Part shown: positions 9,176-17,400 of the stretch, piece by piece
Layout: each line of letters opens with the position of its first letter
How positions within the stretch are numbered: position 1 is the stretch's first letter
NCBI GenBank assembly: GCA_026770575.1
Contig: MU657322.1
Coordinates: 58,729 to 88,660, forward strand
Source of the DNA: Pelagophyceae sp. CCMP2097
Lineage: Eukaryota > Sar > Pelagophyceae
Direction: 5' to 3'
DNA: 29,932 nucleotides
Position numbers and translations under genes: made by a program
The notes under the pieces: model-generated
The model's input: the letters and a program-made list of their open reading frames with translations, nothing else
Database searches by the model: none
What the model was told of the DNA's origin: nothing

Positions 9176-9288
9176 CCCGGTCCAACGGACCGCAAAAAAT
9201 CCAACGGACCACCTACGCTTCGCTTCGGGGTCCGTTGGATTTTTCTTCGCTTCTGGTCCGTTGGGTTTTTGCGGTCCGTTGAACCGGG
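9176..9288. repeat. long hairpin (35-bp arms)
   Basis: The left arm 9176-9210 (CCCGGTCCAACGGACCGC...) pairs with the right arm 9255-9288 with only a few mismatches. Between them lie about 44 bases that contain a second partial copy of the right arm (GGTCCGTTGGATTTTT at 9229). The word GGTCCGTTGG occurs four times in alternating orientation. Confidence 0.85.
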
Positions 9289-9336
9289 CCGCAAAAAAAA
9301 GTCGGCGTCGACGGCGAGGTTGCTTGCTTATTATTA

Positions 9337-9805
9337 TTAGACAGCTTCACTTTTTTCAAGCAGCTTTTAAAGCTACTTTTGAAGTTGCCAAAAAGTCTGC
9401 ATTTGCGTGTAAAGCTGCTTTAAATAAAGGCTCTACTTTTCAAGCTGCGCTTTAAAAGTGGCGCTTTAAAAGCAGCTTTTAAAGCGCGGAAATGCTTTAA
9501 AAGCGCGGGAAAAGTTCGTTGGATGGACGTTGAGCGAACGTTAGATGAGCGTTAACCCGGCGCGGGCGCGCCGCGCGGAGGAGGCGGGGCGCGGCCTCTG
9601 GCGGGCGGGGCGGCGCCGATGGTGCCCGCGCCTCCGTCGAGGCGCGGGCCGGTCGCGGGGCCGACGTGCCCCGTCCCGCGTGCCATCTCACCTGGGTGGC
9701 CGAGGGAAGGCGCCCTTGACGCCGCTTCGCGCTCACGTTGAAGCGACAAAAGATATGTTGAAAAAGTAGCTTGAAAAGTAGCTTGAAAAAAGTGAACTTG
9801 TCTAA
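9337..9805. mobile_element. TIR element H
   Basis: A 469-bp element whose ends are complementary over about 25 bp. The left end begins TTAGACAGCTTCAC and the right end finishes GTGAACTTGTCTAA. Within the TTA/TAA borders a TA target duplication fits. The left interior is rich in AGCTTTTAAAGC words; the centre (about 9560-9700) is GC-rich and has open frames on both strands but nothing recognisable. A further right-end copy (GAAAAAAGTGAAGCTGAC) lies at 9950-9968 and a weaker one at 8783-8803, suggesting several related insertions. Confidence 0.7.
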
Positions 9806-10039
9806 TTCCATCATCGAGTCTGAAGGATCTGAGCGCGCTGGGCGCATCGGCGTCAGCAGGAGATGCGCATATTACAGTCGGCTTGGTTCTTGCTCGTTTA
9901 AGCGTTTTAGGCGACGTTATGCAAAGTGCGAGGTCAGCTTGAAAAGTAGCTTGAAAAAAGTGAAGCTGACTAGTAGGCGCCCTTCAGCCCGCTTACCCCC
10001 GCTGGTGGTTCGGTGGGGTTGGAGGATTTGTTTATCCCC

Positions 10040-10240
10040 CATGATTCTTTGAATTCATTTTCGGTGTTCTTCGAGAGTGGCGTAGAGCCCTTTTCTGTCG
10101 TAGGACCGCGCCCTCGTCCGACTTCCTCCTTCCGCCAGGTATGTTCGGTGTCCCCTTTTCAGACGGAAATCTGCTTCAGCTCCGGTGGACTCTTTGTCAC
10201 TGCTCGTCCACGCCCTGCTCTTCCACGACACGCGTCGCGT
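10040..10240 (-). repeat. dispersed repeat C, copy 2 (inverted)
   Basis: The reverse complement contains CATACCTGGCGGAAGGAG, GGGCGCGGTCCTACG and GAAAATGAATTCAAAGAATC, which are shared with copy 3 at 24215-24412 and, more weakly, with copy 1 at 4305-4500. Confidence 0.75.
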
Positions 10241-10484
10241 AGGCCTTCCCCTACGGGGGCCCCTGTAGACTTTTTGAACTAAACCGGGCTGTGGGACGCG
10301 CTTTGGCCCTGCGATGGGCGACGCCGTGGTCCCACTGCCTCGCTGTATGAAGGCGCGCGTCATTCCGAATCGCCATCGCGTCACAGGGCTTGGAAACACA
10401 CTTTTTTGAGGAGCATAACTAGGACTCAATCAAATCTTTTAGGTCCTTATTGACTTTTTGGCTGTTTTGCTATCCAGAGGCCCC

Positions 10485-11022
10485 TACTCAAGACCCGCAA
10501 AAGGCTGCTCAGCCGCCGAAGGAAGCATATCCGCCAAAGGCTGCTCAGCCACTGAAGGCTGCTCAGCCGCCGAAGGCAGCGTAGCCGCCGAATGCGGCTC
10601 AGCCGCTGAAGGCGGCGTAGCCGCCGATAGCGGCGTAGCAGCCGAAAGCGTCTCAGCCTCCAAATGCGCCTCAGCCGCCGAAGGCGGCGTAGCCGCCTAT
10701 AGCGTAGCCGCCTATTGCGGCGTAGCCGCCAAAAGTGGCGTAGTCGCCGATAACGGTGTAGCCGCCGACGGCGGCGTAGCCGCCGATAACGGTGTAGCCG
10801 CCGATTGCGGCGTAGCCGCCTATAGCTGCGTAGCCGCCTGTAGCTGCGTAGCCGCCTGTAGCTGCGTAGCCGCCGATTGCGGCGTAGCCGCCGAAGGCGG
10901 CTCAGCCGCCGAAGGCGGCGTAGCCGCCTATAGTGTAGCCGCCTATTGCGGCTTAGCCGTAAAAGGCAGCTCAGCCGCCGAAGGCGGCGTAGCCGCAGAC
11001 AACGGTGTAGCCGCCAAAGGGC
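10485..11022. repeat. 15/18-bp palindromic minisatellite (GCCGCCGAAGGCGGC...)
   Basis: About 30 units of 15 or 18 bp alternate GCCGCC and GGCGGC halves around a variable trinucleotide, with GTA joining units, for example GCCGCCGAAGGCGGCGTA. Each unit is a small hairpin. Because 15 and 18 are multiples of three, one frame is open for 189 codons and reads GVAADN/GVAAYS repeats, but that frame has no ATG before the repeats. I treat it as non-coding. A1 carries only a short related stretch at 5503-5612, so the array has expanded in A2. Confidence 0.85.
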
Positions 11023-11176
11023 ATTAGGAATTAGAGAGCTTCAGCTCAAAGTGATACCCTATCGAAAGTGATACCCTATCAAATAAAACCCCGTTAAAAC
11101 CCCGTTGATATATAGAGCTTACAGTGATCTCTCCGTTCAACGGACCTCGCACAACTCTCAAACTCGCGAGCCAAAT

Positions 11177-11202
11177 CAAAGTAGTACCTAGGTACTACTT
11201 TG
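11177..11202. repeat. 26-bp perfect palindrome inside D
   Basis: CAAAGTAGTACCT is followed directly by its exact reverse complement. Confidence 0.9.
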
Positions 11203-11251
11203 GCCCGAGGGCAACCCCGAGGCACCCCAGCCGACTCCCGTCCCGGGATCG

Positions 11252-11545
11252 ATGGTGCGCAGTCAACAAGCCCATGCGCAGACGCCCGTCGATTTTCCGC
11301 ATGGTGCGTCGACTCTAGCGGATTCGGCGTTTTGGGTACTTGTGTTCGAGTTCGTACCCACCCGCGATGCGCTGTCGCGGCCGGTTCCGGGCGCTGCCGG
11401 ATTAGTTGCGGACGCCTACGCGCAGTTCCCGCCGGTTGCCGGCGCGTGGCGGGTCCCGCAAGGGTCCGAACGCATGCTCCTCACGCGCCTTCTGATGCCA
11501 CGTCGCTGCCGCCCAAGGGGTAGCCACAACGCAAAACAAAGTTAG
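11252..11545 (+). CDS. weak ORF inside element D (97 codons)
   Basis: An ATG-started frame in the GC-rich centre of D. It contains SAFWVLVFEFVPTRDALSR and is not a tandem repeat. I see no transposase catalytic pattern, and 97 codons is far too short for a transposase. It may be captured host sequence or chance. Confidence 0.15.
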   Translation: MVRSQQAHAQTPVDFPHGASTLADSAFWVLVFEFVPTRDALSRPVPGAAGLVADAYAQFPPVAGAWRVPQGSERMLLTRLLMPRRCRPRGSHNAKQS

Positions 11546-11775
11546 GGCCGGTCCTGCGGGACCAAGGCGCGTCGATAGGGTCATTCAGCGCCTCATTCCG
11601 ACGAGAACTGACCGATATCCTTGACCCCTCCATAAGACAACAATGTCGTCTCCAAAATATGCAGATCAGTTCGATAGGATATGAGTTTGATCTTGTCCGA
11701 TGGATACGATAGGATATGAATTCGATAGGGTATCACTTTGAGCTGAAGCTCTCTATTCCTAATATCTCAGGTGTA

Positions 11776-12252
11776 CACGGGGTATCGCCAGTGACGCCGA
11801 GGACGTTCTGGCAATCGGAGTTTTCGTCGGTTGGAGTTTTGCTCTGTTGGGAGTGATAGGNNNNNNNNNNNNNNNNNNNNNNNNNNNNNNNNNNNNNNNN
11901 NNNNNNNNNNNNNNNNNNNNNNNNNNNNNNNNNNNNNNNNNNNNNNNNNNNNNNNNNNNNNNNNNNNNNNNNNNNNNNNNNNNNNNNNNNNNNNNNNNNN
12001 NNNNNNNNNNNNNNNNNNNNNNNNNNNNNNNNNNNNNNNNNNNNNNNNNNNNNNNNNNNNNNNNNNNNNNNNNNNNNNNNNNNNNNNNNNNNNNNNNNNN
12101 NNNNNNNNNNNNNNNCCTCCTCGAGGCTGATCATGTCACGGACATCCCGGGGGGCAGGGAGGCCCATAGCGACCACGCCCACCCCCGCAGGCGGCCTCTG
12201 GGAGGCACAACTTTGCGTCACTTGAGGTCGGCTTTATCGCCGATACCCCTTG
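11776..12252. mobile_element. family-B TIR element, copy B2 (inverted, contains N gap)
   Basis: The ends CACGGGGTATCG and CGATACCCCTTG are bordered by TA on both sides (11774-11775, 12253-12254). Visible parts match B1 in reverse orientation. The N run 11861-12115 removes the centre. Aligning the gap edges to B1 puts the missing part at about 6223-6552, about 330 bp, so the 255 N do not represent the real length. Confidence 0.85.
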
Positions 12253-12690
12253 TAGCTGACGTGTGATGACCTACAAGTCCGTCCGTATCGCGCAAGTCTT
12301 TGTTCTTTTGTGTTTACTTCTTTTTATTCGCCACATCTTCAACGGGCAAACGCACCCGATTATCGTACTCTACGTCCTTAATCGTGGGCGAGACTATAGG
12401 CCCGAAAACGTACGTTTTAGACGCTTCCCAAAGTTTTATTTCTTAGCACCTACAAAAGCTGGCGCGTGTTTGTGCCGTCAAACGCTTCCTGCGCATCGTC
12501 TTGATGCGCCGCCCTACGTCGCCACACGTCCCACAGAGAACCGCCCACTTCACATTTTAATAGGCGCATGCTCTACAAACGCCTCCGTATGCTAAACTAT
12601 CGCCGAAATTAACCTCGGGAACCCCGATTATCGCTAAAATGACCAGATGAAACCCGAATTATCGCTTAAATGACAAAAAAACTCCGAAAC

Positions 12691-13465
12691 CACAGGCCGA
12701 AAAAGGAGACAGAGCTCCTGATATTAGTTGGGTTTTCTCGAGAAACATCTCGACTCCTTGACCGCACTCGCCTCGAGCCCGCACGGCGATCCCGCATACA
12801 AGCTTGGTGCCGCGCCCTTGCCGCGAGGGGTCACCCACGGCCATGCAAATGTTATCCCGGGCCGGTGAGTAGAGCCTGCAATCTGCCTGTGTCAATTGTC
12901 GAGCGATGGACGCCCTCCAACTCTGCCCCAGTGGCCAAAGTGCCGCACCTCGAGAGCGGTATCCGCGCTCAACATAGGTACGAATAGATACCGCCCTCGA
13001 GGTGCGGCACTATGGCCACTGGAGCCACTGGGGCAAAAAGCGGTCAACGCGCTAAGAAAGCACCCAGGGGTGCCCAAGTGGCCAAAGTGCCGCACCTCGA
13101 GGGCGGTATCCACGCTCAACATAGGTACGAATGGATGCCGGCCCCGAGGTCACGCATTCGGCGCCTCCCGGCGCCGACAATACGCAAAAAGTGGTCGACG
13201 CGCTTAGAAAGCACCCAGGTGTGCCCCAGTGGCCAAAGTGCCGCACCTCGGCAGCGGTATCCACGCTCTACATAGGTACGAATGGATGCCGCTCCCGATG
13301 TGCGGCACTTTGGCCCTCCTGCCATCAGCGGAAATCATTGGCCATCCTCCGCCATATTTCCGGGTTTCCCCCTTTCGTGGTGCTCTTCAAGACTCCGCTT
13401 TGGATTTAATAAACTCCCACATTGCCTTTATTGGCCTCTCCTAATCCCGTGTTTTTCGGCCTGTG
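12691..13465. mobile_element. TIR element G (CACAGG ends), inserted in A2
   Basis: The left end CACAGGCCGAAAAA (12691-12704) has its exact complement TTTTTCGGCCTGTG at 13452-13465. The three bases AAC flank both sides. A1 has continuous sequence at the matching place (about 6757-6775), so G is a true insertion. CAC-initial ends with a 3-bp duplication are typical of the CACTA group, but with no transposase this is only suggestive. Inside lie three tandem hairpin units (12931-13315). Confidence 0.65.
12931..13315. repeat. three tandem hairpin units (about 147-151 bp period)
   Basis: Units begin at 12931, 13078 and 13229 with GTGGCCAAAGTGCCGCACCT. In units 1 and 3 this arm pairs with a downstream arm (AGGTGCGGCACTATGGCCAC in unit 1; TGTGCGGCACTTTGGCC in unit 3) across a loop that includes the conserved CATAGGTACGAAT. 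Unit 2 has a degraded right arm. A conserved spacer with GCTAAGAAAGCACCCAGG joins the units. Confidence 0.85.
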
Positions 13466-13725
13466 AACCCGTTTATCGCTGAAATGGCATTTAGAATAAC
13501 TTGAGGCGCCCTTCAATAGGCCCCTCAATAGGCGCCCTTCAGAGGGCGCGCCCCCTACCGGGGGCCCCCGTATTTAAAAGACACTTTTGAGGAGGTTACT
13601 TTCAGCGACAGGACAAAGCGCCATACAGTGCTTTAGTGATCGGCTCTCGGCCCTGCGGGGTCCAGCTGCCTTTGCGCACCGCGCCGCCCCTCCGCTCGAA
13701 GGCGGACCAGACGTCGGACACCAAA

Positions 13726-13795
13726 GGTGCTTGAAGCCTCTTTGATTGAAAGGTGCTCGTGGCCTCTTTGATTGAAAGGTGCTTGAAGCCTTTGC
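13726..13795. repeat. 26-bp tandem repeat upstream of the kinase
   Basis: Units starting at 13726, 13752 and 13778 contain GGTGCTTGAAGCCTCTTTG followed by ATTGAAA. The last unit is partial and ends about 40 bp before the kinase ATG, so the array probably lies in the promoter or 5' UTR. Confidence 0.85.
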
Positions 13796-13833
13796 CGCAG
13801 GCAACGCGCCCCGTTTCTGGAGAGCCTGTTGCA

Positions 13834-14418
13834 ATGGCATCGTCCTGGCCCTTGGACTTTCGCGTCGGTCCTCGCTACGCCGTCCAAGACCGCGTCGGCT
13901 GCGGGGCGCACGGCGAAGTCGTGTCCGCGTGCGACTCTTCCGGGGCCGTTTTCGCAATCAAACGGCTCGAATCCCGGTTCGACTCCCGAAGCCTCCCCTT
14001 CGACTTTGGCGCGGCCAAGCGCGCGTTGAGGGAGGTCCGGCTGCTGAGGTGCCTCGGGCATCCGAACATCGTCGAGCTGCTGGACATAGTGGCGCCACCG
14101 CCGGAAGACGCGGCGGAAGACGCGGTAGTGGAAGGCGCGGTCTTGGAAGACGAAGGCGCCCCACCTCGGCGCTTCTCCCAAGTCTACCTCGTCACCACAC
14201 TGGCCTCGACTGACCTTGATCGCGTTTTGGAGGCGGCGCGGGGCCCCGGCTTCGCCTTAAAGCCGGAGCAGTCCGTTTATCTCTCGTACCAACTGCTCTG
14301 CGCGGTCTCGCATCTCGCATCCGCGGGTCTGCTGCACCGCGACGTCAAGCCGGCGAATTTGCTCATCGACCTAAAGACGTGCCAGCTGAGGCTGTGCGAT
14401 TTCGGATTAGCGAGGGCG
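13834..14418 (+). CDS. MAPK-like gene, exon 1 (N-lobe to DFG)
   Basis: The 195 codons from ATG 13834 cover the N-lobe and catalytic loop. The glycine loop is VGCGAHGEVV (residues 21-30), the ATP-binding Lys is K43 in FAIKRL, the alpha-C glutamate is E67 in ALREVRLL, the catalytic loop is HRDVKPANLL from H168, and the metal-binding DFG is D189-G191. ATG 13834 is chosen because it directly precedes the domain at the length usual for MAPKs; the open frame extends upstream only into the 26-bp repeat. A donor GTAGCC at 14419 follows GLARA. An acidic loop EDAAEDAVVEGAVLEDEGAP (about residues 91-110) is longer than in typical MAPKs. Codon third positions are strongly G or C. Confidence 0.9.
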
Positions 14419-17400
14419 GTAGCCACCCGCGTCTTGAACTCCCCAAAAGCGCAGACCGCAAAGCCACCAAGCGGCAACCTGGCGGTCCGGCCAACCCAAG
14501 TATTCAACGGAGACTTTGGACCGCACAACGGAGACTTTGGACCGCACACCGTTTGAACTGAAACTTTCTATTTGGCGAGCTTCGCAATTCATGAACTTCG
14601 CAAGACGGGCCATGGACGTGTCTGGACCACGTTTCATCTTGCTCTCAGGACCGCAGTCGAAAGGGGACCTTTGAGGGGAAACTTGGGGACGTTGGAAACT
14701 TGGGGACGTTGGGACCTTGGAACGTTGGGACCTTTGGGACGTTGGAAACTTGGCAACTTGGACGGCCCAATTCCCGGTGGAGGCCAATCGAGTTTCAAGG
14801 CGACCCCTTCTACGAGAGTCCATGCAGACGGCCCCGAAGCAGACGGTCGACTCGATCTCCGCACGGCTCCTCGAGAAGGGTCATTCCAGACTGCCTAGAC
14901 GAGGGCCTCTGGATTGTCTTGATGGGCGGGGCCTCTGTACAGGGCCCCGGACGGGGCTCCTCAAGGGCGGCTGTATTTATTTTGAGCGATACATTGGGTT
15001 CTGAGATTCTGGTCATGATACATTGGGTTCTGAGATTTCGAGTCTTGGGCAGGCGCCCTTCAGAGGGCCCGTCCGGGGCCCCTGTGCGTCTTCTCTGAAC
15101 CCTGTGGTCCACCGGATGCGATTTCTTCTCAACCCGCTGGTCGGGAAGGACGGGCTGAAGACTCCTCGGGCCCCTTGAGCAGACGGTGCATCCGGCCCCG
15201 AAGCAGGCGGTTCTTCTCAAACGGCCTTGAAGGTGGGATGTCTCTCGAGGGATGGTCCGGATGCATGGTCTGGGTCCAGAAAAGCGGACCCAAAGTAAGG
15301 CCGGGACGGAATGCCTCGTCGAGTGCGAAAACTGCGTGGCGGGTCGCGCCTTTGTCGAGATGCACGTCGCACGATGCGGTCGCAGCTCGAGGGCCTGACG
15401 CCCGAGGCTGGACGGAAAAGGAACCCGGCTTGAACTCATGCGGCCCGGTGCGCTCAAGGGCGCCTGTCTTTATTTATTTTGAGCGATAAAAAGAGAACTC
15501 GCCGGACCCTCGAGACGGCGTCTGGAGACGGCCCGTTGAGTTCTGGAGTCGGCGCCGTCTTCAACGGCCCCTTTGAGAACGACCCCGAAGCAGACAGCCC
15601 TTTCTCAAGGGGCCATTCGAGACGATTCGATCTTCGTCTCGAGGCGCGTTGCGGGACAGTCTAGGTGGACACTTCATGGACGGTTCAAATGCGAGTCTCG
15701 CTTTGAGGGCGGCCCCGGAGACGGTCTTGACGCCGCAACGGACGCGAGCCGGTGCCCCGTCTCAGCACCGGACCGGCCCCGAGGGCACGTTCCTGGGAAC
15801 ATTGGGCACGTTCCGGGGCACGTTCCGGGGCACATTCCTGGGTGGCATGCTTTTGGACCAGGTCCGGCACTCGCGCGGGCACTCTCCCCGGGCCGTTCCG
15901 CCGGGCCGTTCCGCTGGGCCGTGACGAATTCAGACCCAATGGGCGATCCATCTCGCAAATGCCCTCTCTCTGCGATTTCGGACGAGCAGGCCCCGAAGAG
16001 AGGGGCCCCTATAGCCTCTCAAGGGCGCCTGTATTTATTTATTTAAGCGATACACCGGCCAGAGAAAAAGGCAAACTTCAGAGGGCGGACCCCGTCCGGG
16101 GGCCCCTACGCACAATCCAACGTCGCACGGACCTCGCACTCGAAACCCGCCAAATGCAGTGAATCGCCCCGCGGTCGTTCAACGGGCCTCGCACGTGCGA
16201 CTTTGGCGCGACGGCACATCGCACCCGGGTACGACTTTGGCGCCCGGACAGTGCGCGGGTCCCTCCGAGGCTCAGAAAGGTCCGACGGGCGCGGCCAGAA
16301 GGAGCCGCTTCGAGAGCCCCAGAGGTCCGCCGAAGCCAAAAGTGCGACGGGGCCCGACGAAACGACCGCGCGACACGGCGGCTGCTCGACGCCCGCCACG
16401 CGACCCACAGCCCGCAGCCGGCGCTGTCGCGAGTTTCTGAATCGCTCATACGGTGGCACCCACGTGTTTTGAGCAGCGGAGCGGGGCGAGCGCTCGCGCG
16501 ACTCCGACCGCCCGCGCAAGCGCGAGCGCCGGTCGCCCTTCTCGTGCGACCGGCCGCGGCGGCCGCGGTCGCGGTCGCGCGAGTCCTCCCGAGTCGGCGG
16601 CGGGGCTCGCCGCGGTCGCCGCCGCCGCGGTCGCCGCCGCCGCTGCGGGCGCCGCCGCCTTGGCCGCGGGCGCGCCCCAGTCGGCAGAGGCGCGCCGCCG
16701 GCACCGCGCGGCGCTGATATACGCGCGTCGAACAACTCTGCCTTGCGGGTCGGGCCGTACGAGCATGCCACGATGCGACTGCGCGCTTGTTGGGGACCAC
16801 TGTGGGGAGGCTCACCCGGCAACTTTGAGCCCCGTGCGGGCTTGGCCTGGTCTTCCGGAGACTTGGTCGCACTTTGAGTTTTGCACTTTGAGTGTTCTTT
16901 GAGGGGCGATTGCGGCCGTGTTTTTACGCCACGGCCCATGCCACCACTCTGACTCTGAAGATGCGGCCACACTCGAGCCCTGAAGACCGTTGAACGGGCC
17001 TCTCCGGCGTGCCCCAAAGTCGGCGGTCTACGAGAGGTCTAGAGCCCACTCGATCGGCGGGCCCGAAGCGGTCCGTGTCCGATGGAGATCGGTCCGACTC
17101 GATGGAGAACCGTGATACCGGAGACTCCACCAACCCGGTCAAGGCATCTCGAGAAGCGGCTCCGTCTCGAGAAGCACGGCCGAAGAGCGAGTTTCCCACC
17201 GGCCGAAAGGCGAGTTTCCAACGCCCAAAGAAAGTCAGCCGCCGGCGCTTCTCAACATCAGGGCCGTCGAGATGCCCGTGTTTGAGAGGTTTGGCCGCCA
17301 AGGCCGAAACAAGCCGGAAATGCGCTGAACAACGGACCTGCGCCGTGAAGAGCGGACCCGCTTATATTTCGGAAGAGAGGGCCGGCAAGACCTCCTTTGG

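Larger units (their letters stand above)
11023..11763. mobile_element. TIR element D (741 bp)
   Basis: The left TIR at 11023-11066 begins ATTAGGAATTAGAGAGC and is matched by an inverted copy at 11721-11763 with a single-base difference (an indel) over about 44 bp, so the insertion looks young. It sits inside A2: the sequence after it (AATATCTCA) continues the family-A block as seen in A1 near 5750. The interior has tandem GTGATACCCTATC units beside the TIR, a 26-bp palindrome at 11177-11202 and a GC-rich part near 11220-11545. No transposase was recognised in that part. Confidence 0.85.
10480..13570. mobile_element. long family-A element, copy A2, with nested insertions
   Basis: The right end at 13500-13570 has GGCGCCCTTCAGAGGGCG and CCTACCGGGGGCCCCCG followed by TA (13571-13572). 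The conserved family-A block is at 12255-12578 and the ATCGCTAAAATGACC units at 12600-12680. The left terminus is not clearly preserved; GAGGCCCCTACTCAAG near 10480 is the best candidate. The copy is enlarged by a GCCGCC minisatellite (10485-11022), element D (11023-11763), element B2 (11776-12252) and element G (12691-13465). Confidence 0.6.

Noticed and set aside
10458..11027. 189-codon ORF of GVAADN-type repeats
   Set aside because: It has no ATG before the repeats, consists only of a minisatellite whose units are multiples of three, and lies inside a mobile element.
12931..13315. CRISPR-like array
   Set aside because: Only three units of about 150 bp with internal hairpins and repeated rather than unique spacers, in a eukaryotic context.
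16085..16095. ACC-CC before GT, which could give Thr-Pro-Tyr when joined to kinase exon 2
   Set aside because: It lies in the right TIR of a family-A element, and the residues before it do not resemble a MAPK activation loop.
16078..16872. Second long minus-strand ORF overlapping the RS-like frame
   Set aside because: Wrong frame for the RS dipeptides, composition-driven, no domain.
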